The position numbers and the translations under genes were made by a program. A DNA stretch of 8,661 nucleotides. Source: Bacillota bacterium. Lineage in GTDB: Bacteria; Bacillota_I; Bacilli_A; RFN20; CAG-826. Below, piece after piece: positions 1 to 5,480 of this stretch; the first letter of the stretch is position 1; every line of letters begins with the position of its first letter. The notes beneath the pieces were generated by a model, which saw only the letters and a program-made list of their open reading frames with translations, did not search any database and was not told the origin of the DNA. The stretch is from contig JAEZSD010000012.1 of assembly GCA_023422095.1 (NCBI GenBank), forward strand, positions 1 to 8,661. The letters are read 5' to 3'.

Positions 1-39
1 GCTTGGGAAGCTGACGTTCTACCACTGAACTACGCATGC
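1..39 (-). tRNA. tRNA-Gly(CCC), 5' part only
   Basis: On the minus strand the gene starts at 39 with the acceptor strand GCATGCG, then TA, a D arm closed by GTTC/GAAC, and an anticodon stem beginning TCAGC. The seven-base loop TTCCCAA places CCC at positions 34-36, which reads glycine codon GGG. The 3' half (rest of the anticodon stem, T arm and acceptor 3' strand) lies beyond the window edge. The body resembles other Firmicute tRNA-Gly genes, but the usual TCC anticodon is replaced by CCC. It is the third tRNA of a Thr-Val-Gly run, but a terminator separates it from tRNA-Val, so it probably has its own promoter. Confidence 0.88.
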
Positions 40-60
40 ATTGAAATAATTAAAGCACAA

Positions 61-90
61 AGTATCAAAAAGAAAAAGTCCCCACTTCAA
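61..90 (-). promoter_or_regulatory. Possible promoter of tRNA-Gly
   Basis: Minus strand: TTGAAG (85-90), an 18-base spacer, then GATACT (61-66). Transcription would start near 54, about 15 bases before the tRNA. Each hexamer matches the sigma-A consensus at four of six positions, so this is a modest candidate. It is favoured because a terminator lies just upstream and the tRNA would otherwise depend on readthrough. Confidence 0.35.
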
Positions 91-100
91 GAGTTTCAAA

Positions 101-129
101 GAAAAAAGGCTCGATTAACTTCGAACCTT
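101..129 (-). terminator. Intrinsic terminator after tRNA-Val
   Basis: On the minus strand AAGGTTCGA pairs with TCGAGCCTT (nine pairs, one G-U) around the six-base loop AGTTAA. The 3' arm runs into a T-tract formed by 102-107 on the plus strand. It sits 12 bases past the CCA end of tRNA-Val and would end the Thr-Val transcript before tRNA-Gly. Confidence 0.75.
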
Positions 130-140
130 AAATCACAACA

Positions 141-216
141 TGGTGGGTACTGAGGGGATCGAACCCCCGACCTTCTGTACGTCAAACAGATGCTCTCCCA
201 GCTGAGCTAAATACCC
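141..216 (-). tRNA. tRNA-Val(GAC)
   Basis: A complete 76-base tRNA including the encoded CCA (141-143). The acceptor stem GGGTATT/AGTACCC has one T-G pair. The D arm is GCTC/GAGC, the anticodon stem is TCTGT/ACAGA, and the loop TTGACGT gives anticodon GAC (valine, GUC/GUU). The T arm is GGGGG/CCCTC around TTCGATC. It lies six bases downstream of tRNA-Thr and is probably cut from the same precursor; a terminator follows. Confidence 0.97.
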
Positions 217-222
217 AGGGTT

Positions 223-299
223 TGGTGCCGACTATAGGAATTGAACCTACAACCTACTGATTACGATTCAGTTGCTCTACCAGGTTGAGCTAAGTCGGC
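223..299 (-). tRNA. tRNA-Thr(CGT)
   Basis: A complete 77-base tRNA including the encoded CCA (223-225). The acceptor stem GCCGACT/AGTCGGC is perfect. The D arm is GCTC/GAGC, the anticodon stem is ACTGA/TCAGT, and the loop ATCGTAA gives anticodon CGT (threonine, ACG). The T arm is GTAGG/CCTAT around TTCAATT. It is the first gene after the promoter at 317-345, with a leader of only about 10 bases. Confidence 0.97.
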
Positions 300-305
300 A
301 ACTTA

Positions 306-360
306 ATCGCTTAAATATAATATGCAAATTGAAATAAACTTGCAACGATTTTTAAGCGAT
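306..360. repeat. 10-bp inverted repeat bracketing the tRNA promoter
   Basis: ATCGCTTAAA at 306-315 is the exact inverse complement of TTTAAGCGAT at 351-360, with 35 bases between. The arms lie just outside the -35 and -10 boxes of the tRNA promoter. No T-tract follows on the minus strand, so it does not look like a terminator for the ATPase gene. It could be a paired operator, or a hairpin formed only in ATPase readthrough RNA. The function is unknown. Confidence 0.5.
317..345 (-). promoter_or_regulatory. Promoter of the tRNA-Thr/Val unit
   Basis: Minus strand: TTGCAA (340-345), exactly 17 bases, then TATTAT (317-322). The predicted start is near 310, about 11 bases before tRNA-Thr. Both boxes and the spacing fit a sigma-A promoter. 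It fills the space between the ATPase stop codon and the tRNAs and is bracketed by the inverted repeat at 306-360. Confidence 0.75.
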
Positions 361-372
361 AAATTAATTTTT

Positions 373-3153
373 TTACCGCGAAATTTTTCTTTCTTTCGCT
401 TTGCGAGTGATAAATAGTATCAAAGCGACAATCTCGTGGACCACGATTGGGGCAAGACTTAAACCAAGAACCAATAACCAATGAGGGAGGTCTAAAGGAT
501 AGGTTTTAAAGAAGGTATTAACTCCAGGAGTTTCGACGATTGCGAATTGAAGAGCAATTCCTAAACCAAACGCTACCCACAAAAGCCAGTTCTTATTTTT
601 AAAGTTATGAATGACTGACTTACGGATTGAAGTCATGCCAAACATGTGGAAGAGTTGGGAAATGGCTAAAACTGAGAAAGCGGAGGTTTGAGCTTTCATC
701 CTAATGGTATCATTTTCTACAAGCGCAGTAATAATTGAAGCCCAATTTTTATCCACGGAAGGTTCAACAAAAGGCACTAAGAAATAGGCGGCCAATGTAA
801 TTGCCATAATCAATAGCCCATAACCAAGCATCAATGAGATACTGCCGTGAGCAAATAGAGATTCTTTTGGATTTCTGGGCTTATCATTCATTATGCCTTT
901 TTCCTTTTCATCTGCGCCTAAAGCAACAGCTGGTAAAGAATCGGTAACTAAGTTAACGAAGAGAATATGAGCAGATAGTAATGGGACAGGAAGTGCAGAT
1001 AGAATCGGATCTTTAATCACCGCACCAATGAATGTTATCAAGACAATAGCGAACATCGTTAACACTTCGGCGATATTACTACCAAGCAAGAAAACAACAG
1101 TCTTTTTTATGTTGTTATAAATACTGCGACCTTCTGAGACAGCTTTTTCAATAGTTGCGAAATTATCATCGGTAAGGACCATGTCCGCAGCACCTTTAGC
1201 AACGTCCGTGCCCGTGATACCCATCGCAATGCCAATATCCGCACTTTTTAGTGAAGGAGCGTCATTAACACCATCACCGGTCATCGCTGCGATATTTCCA
1301 TTGGCTTTGATAGCCTTGACAATATTGACTTTGTTCTCCGGTGAAACACGAGCAAAAATACGGACCGTTTTCACCTTTTCTTGTAATTCTTCAAAGGTTA
1401 ATAAATCAATTTCATCGCCAGACATTGCTTGTGAATCGTCTTCGGCAATATGCAATTGTTTAGCAATTGCTAGAGCCGTCGTCTTGTGATCGCCGGTAAT
1501 CATAATGGTTGTAATACCGGCCTTTTTAAAGATTTCAACAGCTTCTTTAGCTTCTGGACGAGGTGGATCAATCATACCCACTAAACCGACAAAGACAAGA
1601 TCTTCTTCGCTTAAAGAGGATGATTTCTTATAAGCTAAACAAAGAACACGTAAAGCATCATGGGCCATATCATCTGAAGCTTTGAGAATGTTTTTAACAT
1701 CATCTTTAGTAATAGGACGATCCTTACCATCAATATATATTTGTGTCGTTACTTTTAAGATAGAATCTAAAGCGCCTTTGGTGATGATGATATCATCGTC
1801 TTGATAGCGGTGCTTGGTCGACATCATTTTCCGGACAGAGTCGAAAGGATATTCATCAATTCGAGGGGCTTTTTCTTCAAGAAGCGCTTTGCGAAGTTGA
1901 TGGCGATTCGCGAATTCGACTAGAGCGACTTCGGTGGGATCACCAAAGACGCCATTATCGGTTGAAGCATTACTGCAAAGAGATAATCCAGCAGAGAGAA
2001 GATGGAGTTCTTCACTTCCTAATTCTTCTTCTTGGACCATTTTTTCATTCATGTAAGCGCGCACAACCGTCATTTTGTTTTGCGTTAAAGTTCCAGTTTT
2101 ATCAGAGCATACCACTGAGACAGCACCTAAAGTTTCAACTGAATGAAGTTTGCGAACGATGGTGTTGGCTTTTGCCATTCGTTGAACACCAAGGGCTAAA
2201 ACGATGGTAACAACCGCAGGTAGTCCTTCTGGAATAGCGGCGACAGCTAAGGATATAGCTAGCATAAAGTCGTCAATCATGGTAACCACCCAGTTGCTGC
2301 CGGGATGGAAGATAAGTCCAATCATTTGAATACCAAAAATCACAACCACAATGATGATTGTCAAAATGCCAAGTAATTTAGAAATACCAGCAAGTTTCTT
2401 TTGCAAAGGAGTGATTTCGTTCTCATCTTCAGAAAGCATTTTGGCAATTTTGCCAGTTTCGGTATTCATGCCAGTAGAGGTAACAATTCCTTCACCACGA
2501 CCATAGACAACAGGGGTGGAAGCATAGGCGGCGTTGATTCGATCACCCACTCCAACTTCCTCAGTAAAAACAAACTGAGCATTCTTTTCAACAGGTAAAG
2601 ATTCACCGGTTAAAGATGATTCGTCAGTCTTTAAATTTATCGATTGAATTAAACGTAAATCAGCGGGAATTGTTCGTCCTTCTTCAAGAATAACGATATC
2701 TCCAGGAACTAATTCTTCGGCTCTGATTTCGCTAATCTTGCCATCTCTTCTCACTACGCAGGTAGGGGAAGACATTTTTTTCAAAGCTTCGAGCGATTTT
2801 TCCGCCTTGCCCTCTTGAATTGTTCCAATCGTTGCGTTTAAGACAACAACAGAGAGGATGATAAGAGGATCAGAAATAATCTCAAGAACGCTTGGCTTTT
2901 CAATAAAATCAGGGGAGAAGAAACTATATAAAGATATGGCTAAGCTCAGTAGAGCCGCCGCTAACAAAATATAGATCATCGGGTCATTGAATTGAGAGAA
3001 GAAGACAGCTAAAAGCGATTTCTTCTTTTTCTCCGCTAAGCGGTTATAGCCATAAGAAACGAGGCGTTTGCTAGCCTCTTCTGATGACAATCCTTCGATG
3101 GGATTAACACTCAATTCTTGGGCAACTTCGTTTGCGCTTTTTGTTTCAAACAT
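373..3153 (-). CDS. P-type (P2-type, SERCA/PMCA-like) divalent-cation ATPase, probable Mn/Ca efflux pump
   Basis: An integral-membrane pump that uses ATP to move divalent cations out of the cytoplasm. Numbering from the ATG: N-terminal cation-ATPase domain (about 1-50), TGES actuator loop (182-185), M4 IPEGLP with E309, phosphorylated D351 in DKTGT, KGA in the nucleotide domain (459-461), TGD (553-555), TGDGVNDAP (625-633), M5 N693 and E696, M6 N734/T737/D738. About ten membrane segments are predicted. The M8 position where SERCA carries Glu appears to be Q833, as in plasma-membrane Ca ATPases, which argues for one full cation site. I chose the ATG at 3153 because AAGGAG lies nine bases upstream; a TTG at 3159 would add two residues but sits only three bases from that site. 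The yybP-ykoY leader points to manganese as the physiological signal, as for the P-type ATPase YoaB of Lactococcus. Ca2+ remains a possible substrate. Confidence 0.93.
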   Translation of the reverse strand: MFETKSANEVAQELSVNPIEGLSSEEASKRLVSYGYNRLAEKKKKSLLAVFFSQFNDPMIYILLAAALLSLAISLYSFFSPDFIEKPSVLEIISDPLIILSVVVLNATIGTIQEGKAEKSLEALKKMSSPTCVVRRDGKISEIRAEELVPGDIVILEEGRTIPADLRLIQSINLKTDESSLTGESLPVEKNAQFVFTEEVGVGDRINAAYASTPVVYGRGEGIVTSTGMNTETGKIAKMLSEDENEITPLQKKLAGISKLLGILTIIIVVVIFGIQMIGLIFHPGSNWVVTMIDDFMLAISLAVAAIPEGLPAVVTIVLALGVQRMAKANTIVRKLHSVETLGAVSVVCSDKTGTLTQNKMTVVRAYMNEKMVQEEELGSEELHLLSAGLSLCSNASTDNGVFGDPTEVALVEFANRHQLRKALLEEKAPRIDEYPFDSVRKMMSTKHRYQDDDIIITKGALDSILKVTTQIYIDGKDRPITKDDVKNILKASDDMAHDALRVLCLAYKKSSSLSEEDLVFVGLVGMIDPPRPEAKEAVEIFKKAGITTIMITGDHKTTALAIAKQLHIAEDDSQAMSGDEIDLLTFEELQEKVKTVRIFARVSPENKVNIVKAIKANGNIAAMTGDGVNDAPSLKSADIGIAMGITGTDVAKGAADMVLTDDNFATIEKAVSEGRSIYNNIKKTVVFLLGSNIAEVLTMFAIVLITFIGAVIKDPILSALPVPLLSAHILFVNLVTDSLPAVALGADEKEKGIMNDKPRNPKESLFAHGSISLMLGYGLLIMAITLAAYFLVPFVEPSVDKNWASIITALVENDTIRMKAQTSAFSVLAISQLFHMFGMTSIRKSVIHNFKNKNWLLWVAFGLGIALQFAIVETPGVNTFFKTYPLDLPHWLLVLGLSLAPIVVHEIVALILFITRKAKERKISR

Positions 3154-3159
3154 AGGCAA

Positions 3160-3266
3160 TTACTCCTTACAAATAAAGTAGTATTCGTCTCGCTCATGAA
3201 CCATGGTTAGTTTCCGGATATTTCTATCGTGTTGACGGTCACTAACAAAGCTACTCCCGTTTACTG
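3160..3266 (-). promoter_or_regulatory. yybP-ykoY manganese riboswitch with ribosome-site hairpin
   Basis: Read on the minus strand, the leader has the family's conserved junction segments GGGAGTAGC (3258-3250) and GAGCGAGAC (3195-3187). Between them are CGTCA (3237-3233), a GATA-GAAA-TATC hairpin (3228-3217), CCGG, a GTTAGT/ACTAAC helix (3246-3241 with 3212-3207) and a CATG-GTT-CATG hairpin near 3204-3194. P1 can form from AGTA (3265-3262) and CG (3259-3258) with TACT (3183-3180) and CG (3187-3186). The same TACT can instead start a nine-pair hairpin with one bulged A and loop TTTG that pairs all of the Shine-Dalgarno AAGGAG (3168-3163). Metal-bound P1 would therefore free translation. Family members sense Mn2+. 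No terminator lies between the aptamer and the start codon, so control is probably translational. Confidence 0.9.
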
Positions 3267-3272
3267 AGTTTT

Positions 3273-3278
3273 ATTATA
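3273..3278 (-). promoter_or_regulatory. -10 box of the riboswitch-ATPase transcript
   Basis: A perfect TATAAT on the minus strand. The predicted start is near 3266, exactly where the 5' strand of aptamer helix P1 begins. No good -35 is visible at 16-18 bases because that region is the T-tract of the preceding terminator, so the promoter may be weak or factor-dependent. Confidence 0.5.
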
Positions 3279-3290
3279 AATAAAGATGGA

Positions 3291-3324
3291 GAAAAAGAAA
3301 ATAGCAAACAATACGTTTGCTATT
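3291..3324 (-). terminator. Intrinsic terminator of the zinc-ribbon gene
   Basis: A perfect 10-bp stem AATAGCAAAC/GTTTGCTATT (3315-3324 with 3300-3309) with a five-base loop. It is followed on the minus strand by TTCTTTTTC. It lies 23 bases past the stop codon of the zinc-ribbon gene and ends about 13 bases before the ATPase -10 box, which insulates the riboswitch transcript. Confidence 0.85.
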
Positions 3325-3346
3325 TAAATCATTATTTTAAGGGTTT

Positions 3347-3847
3347 TTATTTCTGATTAATGGAAATAGCACCGAAGATTATCGCAGAGATATCTAATGC
3401 TAAAGTCATTGAAAGAACCGATAGGTAGAATGAGTGAGGATCATCACCCACAAAATTCACTACCGTAACTAAAGAACCAGAAGTGAATAAGCAAAAGATA
3501 AAGGCCACAACAATAAATACTAAGGCCAACAATGAATTGAGTATTGATTTTTTGTTAAAGATATTTTTGACCAAAGCAATCACAAAGAAGGGAAACGAAG
3601 CAATAAGGAATGTTGTCGCAAAGATGTTAAAAGCTATGGCTGATGAATCTTTAACGATATAACCTAACAAGAATGAAATAATTAAACAGACAAAGCTGAT
3701 TAATGAGAAGACAACAGCAATAGAAGCAAAGACAGATTTAGTCTCTTTCTTCGTCGCTACGAGTTCGCCATGGGCGGTATCAACACCACAGGAGGGACAA
3801 AATGATGAATTATCATCGATGATTTTTCCACATTTGGGACAGTACAT
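3347..3847 (-). CDS. Zinc-ribbon membrane protein of unknown function
   Basis: A 166-residue protein. It opens with a short zinc ribbon, CPKC (3-6) and CPSC (17-20), the four-cysteine pattern common at the start of small Firmicute membrane proteins. After a polar linker come four hydrophobic segments at about 40-65, 68-97, 101-130 and 139-163. The ribbon, at the extreme N-terminus without a signal peptide, is probably cytoplasmic. AAAGG lies nine bases before the ATG, which supports the start. The gene is monocistronic, with a terminator on each side and its own -10 box. Its closeness to the Mn-controlled ATPase does not show a shared role, because a terminator separates them. I cannot name a function; zinc binding is inferred from the cysteines only. 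Confidence 0.85.
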   Translation of the reverse strand: MYCPKCGKIIDDNSSFCPSCGVDTAHGELVATKKETKSVFASIAVVFSLISFVCLIISFLLGYIVKDSSAIAFNIFATTFLIASFPFFVIALVKNIFNKKSILNSLLALVFIVVAFIFCLFTSGSLVTVVNFVGDDPHSFYLSVLSMTLALDISAIIFGAISINQK

Positions 3848-3875
3848 AATTTGTTACCTTTCTATTTTCTTTTAA

Positions 3876-3900
3876 ATTATAACTCATTTTCGAAAAATGA
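3876..3900 (-). promoter_or_regulatory. -10 box and inverted-repeat operator candidate of the zinc-ribbon gene
   Basis: A perfect TATAAT on the minus strand (3876-3881) would start RNA near 3869, giving a leader of about 22 bases. No good -35 is visible. Directly upstream, TCATTTT (3884-3890) and AAAATGA (3894-3900) form a 7-3-7 inverted repeat filling the spacer between -10 and -35. That is where a repressor could block polymerase, and a missing -35 would also fit activation. Confidence 0.45.
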
Positions 3901-3930
3901 AATAATCAATTGGTAATAATTAAGATATTT

Positions 3931-3974
3931 TAAAGAAAAACATTCCCTCAATTGTGGAAAATAGGAATGTTTTT
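3931..3974 (-). terminator. Intrinsic terminator of the oxidoreductase gene
   Basis: A perfect 11-bp stem: AAAAACATTCC on the minus strand (3974-3964) pairs with GGAATGTTTTT (3946-3936) around a 17-base loop. The 3' arm ends in T5 followed by CTTTA. It begins 11 bases past the stop codon. Confidence 0.85.
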
Positions 3975-3984
3975 ATTAGTTTAA

Positions 3985-4560
3985 TTATTCAATTATGTTA
4001 GCGATATTAGTGAGGAAGGTCTCTCTTTTTTCAAGGGTGTCGGCTTCTGTAAAGCTGATGTGGTGCCAAGAAGAATCATTGATACCAATTTGTTTCAAAG
4101 TGGCATTCATAAAGGTTTTTTTAATGGCGTCACCAGCGTATGATTCAATGAACCATTGGGTTGAAGAAGCAGTTGTAAAAATATAGACCTTTTTAATGTA
4201 TGTCAATGTTCCTTCAAGTCCGTTGGCGGTGAAAATATAGGCAAAGTCCTTCTTCATAACCTTATCGATGAATCCTTTAACGATAGCTGGTAAATCATTC
4301 CACCAGACGGGGAAGATGAAGACGATGTGGTCGGCCTTTTTTATCATTTCTTGATATTTAGAGACTAATGGGTCGGCGGTTTTTCCAGAAAAGAAAAGGC
4401 TGAGTTCAATGGCATCGTAAGCTGGATTAAATTTGTCATCATATAAATCGATGATTTCGTATTGGTGATTTTTGTTTTTTAGGGTTTTAATCAATGTTTC
4501 CAATATCGCATGGTTAAAGCTTTTGTCATATGGATGAGCGTAGATAATAAGATAATTCAT
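3985..4560 (-). CDS. NAD(P)H:quinone-oxidoreductase-like flavoprotein (Flavodoxin_2 fold)
   Basis: A 191-residue cytoplasmic protein of the NQO1/KefF/MdaB-like flavodoxin-fold family. Members bind FMN or FAD and reduce quinones or similar electrophiles with two electrons from NAD(P)H. It opens with the first beta strand and phosphate-binding loop (LIIYAHPYDKSFNH, 4-17). It carries the family signature FPVWWNDLPAIVKGFIDKV (83-101) followed by DFAYIF, typical of the flavin and nicotinamide pocket. Length is normal for the family. AAGGAG lies eight bases before the ATG, which fixes the start. Terminators lie on both sides, so the gene is monocistronic. The substrate cannot be read from sequence; general detoxification is the usual guess, and a KefF-like partner role is unlikely because no Kef antiporter is nearby. 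Confidence 0.9.
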   Translation of the reverse strand: MNYLIIYAHPYDKSFNHAILETLIKTLKNKNHQYEIIDLYDDKFNPAYDAIELSLFFSGKTADPLVSKYQEMIKKADHIVFIFPVWWNDLPAIVKGFIDKVMKKDFAYIFTANGLEGTLTYIKKVYIFTTASSTQWFIESYAGDAIKKTFMNATLKQIGINDSSWHHISFTEADTLEKRETFLTNIANIIE

Positions 4561-4595
4561 AATTTTATCTCCTTAATATCTTTATTTTTGCATAT

Positions 4596-4625
4596 AAAAA
4601 AACACTTTTCTATCAAAGTGCTTTT
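4596..4625 (-). terminator. Intrinsic terminator of the GNAT-alkyltransferase gene
   Basis: On the minus strand AAAAGCACTTT pairs with AAAGTGTTTTT (11 pairs, one G-T) around a six-base loop, running into a T7 tract. It starts 20 bases past the stop codon and ends only about 35 bases before the oxidoreductase ATG. I found no convincing promoter in that short gap, so the oxidoreductase may use weak boxes inside the terminator or depend on readthrough. Confidence 0.8.
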
Positions 4626-4645
4626 ATTAAATTTTATAAGGGAAA

Positions 4646-5410
4646 TTATTGTTTATTTTTAATACACCAGTGATACCTTTTCAAATCGACTTGATTATTT
4701 ATCACTTCAACCCCATCATTTTTGAGCCTTTGCCTTTGAATATCAATTCCATCACCAAAATGAATAGCTAATTTGCCTTTCCTATTAACTATTTTAAAAC
4801 AAGGTTGCCCGATTGGATCAGGATTGCTGTGCAAAATATTCCCCACCACTCTTGCTAATTTCTTGTTACCAAGATATTCCGCGACATCACCATAAGTAGA
4901 GACACGGCCTTGAGGAATTAGTTTGAGATAGTCATAAACTCTTTCTTTATAACTTTGTTTGCTATCCAATTTCTTAATATATAGGCGGCCATAGGAGTCT
5001 TCATAACTATTTTTAACCATAATGAAAAAAGTCCATCCATACCTCTCATAAAAATTAGTGTGGTCAGTAATTAAATAAGCTGTATCAATGCCTGATTTTA
5101 GGCATTCATCACAAGCCTTTTTCAATAATTTTCCCGCAATTCCTTTATTTCGATATGCTTGTTCAACGTATAAAGCACAAATATTGGGAGTTAAATCAGC
5201 TCGTTCATGAAAATCATTAGCGATGATCCCGATTCCTCCCATAATTACATCTTTGTCGAACGCCAAAAACCAAGAGGGAACAGCTTTCTTTTTTAAAAGC
5301 GATTCTTTCATACTCTCAACATATAATTCAACAGGAATGCCCCACTTAGCAGAAAACCAGTTAGCGTATTTATTGATTTCAAACTGATATGTTAGTTTTT
5401 TTATATTCAT
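4646..5410 (-). CDS. GNAT acetyltransferase fused to an alkylguanine-alkyltransferase-like domain
   Basis: One 254-residue protein, numbered from the ATG at 5410. Residues 1-147 are a GNAT N-acetyltransferase, with the acetyl-CoA loop RNKGIAG (87-93) after the core strand ICALYVEQAY, and the late NFYERYGW motif (119-126). Residues 153-254 match the DNA-binding, alkyl-accepting domain of O6-alkylguanine transferases: IPQGRVSTYG helix-turn-helix region (165-174), arginine-finger-like R187, and PCFKIV with C204. The usual PCHRV histidine, part of the catalytic relay, is Phe here, so the cysteine is present but methyl transfer is uncertain; it may bind lesions like an alkyltransferase-like (ATL) protein. 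An upstream TTG (5461) would add 17 residues but would run through the helicase terminator, and neither start has a Shine-Dalgarno. The promoter at 5417-5445 places +1 on the ATG. The substrate of the acetyltransferase half is unknown. Confidence 0.87.
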   Translation of the reverse strand: MNIKKLTYQFEINKYANWFSAKWGIPVELYVESMKESLLKKKAVPSWFLAFDKDVIMGGIGIIANDFHERADLTPNICALYVEQAYRNKGIAGKLLKKACDECLKSGIDTAYLITDHTNFYERYGWTFFIMVKNSYEDSYGRLYIKKLDSKQSYKERVYDYLKLIPQGRVSTYGDVAEYLGNKKLARVVGNILHSNPDPIGQPCFKIVNRKGKLAIHFGDGIDIQRQRLKNDGVEVINNQVDLKRYHWCIKNKQ

Positions 5411-5416
5411 AACTAA

Positions 5417-5445
5417 AGTATATAAAAAGCCCCAATTGGTATCAA
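5417..5445 (-). promoter_or_regulatory. Promoter of the GNAT-alkyltransferase gene, predicted leaderless
   Basis: Minus strand: TTGATA (5440-5445), exactly 17 bases, then TATACT (5417-5422). Both boxes match five of six consensus positions. Seven bases further is 5410, the A of the start codon, so the mRNA may begin at the AUG. The boxes lie inside and just after the hairpin that ends the helicase transcript. Confidence 0.65.
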
Positions 5446-5469
5446 TGAAACATCGAGACAAAGGGACTT
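5424..5469 (-). terminator. Intrinsic terminator of the DEAD-box helicase gene
   Basis: On the minus strand AAGTCCC (5469-5463) pairs with GGGGCTT (5433-5427, one T-G) and runs into TTTTT then ATATA. The long loop folds further: TTG pairs with CAA, and TCTCGATG pairs with CATTGATA around TTT with one mismatch. It starts 11 bases past the helicase stop codon. The 3' half also carries the -35 of the next gene. Confidence 0.65.
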
Positions 5470-5480
5470 AATTTATTTGA

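Noticed and set aside
1181..2598. Plus-strand open frames (for example 1181-1489, 1962-2210, 2401-2598)
   Set aside because: They lie antisense inside the P-type ATPase, whose motifs are complete and in order. They have no recognisable domains and no supporting ribosome sites.
3154..3159. TTG start at 3159 for the ATPase
   Set aside because: It is only three bases from AAGGAG, whereas the ATG at 3153 has the ideal nine-base spacing.
5411..5461. TTG start at 5461 extending the GNAT fusion by 17 residues
   Set aside because: It has no Shine-Dalgarno, its codons run through the helicase terminator, and the promoter at 5417-5445 starts RNA at 5410. The ATG at 5410 also begins at the usual GNAT domain edge.
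5424..5469. T-box or other riboswitch before the GNAT fusion
   Set aside because: There is no T-box AGGGTGGNACC-like segment or conserved aptamer motif. It lies directly after the helicase stop and ends in a T-tract, so a plain terminator explains it.
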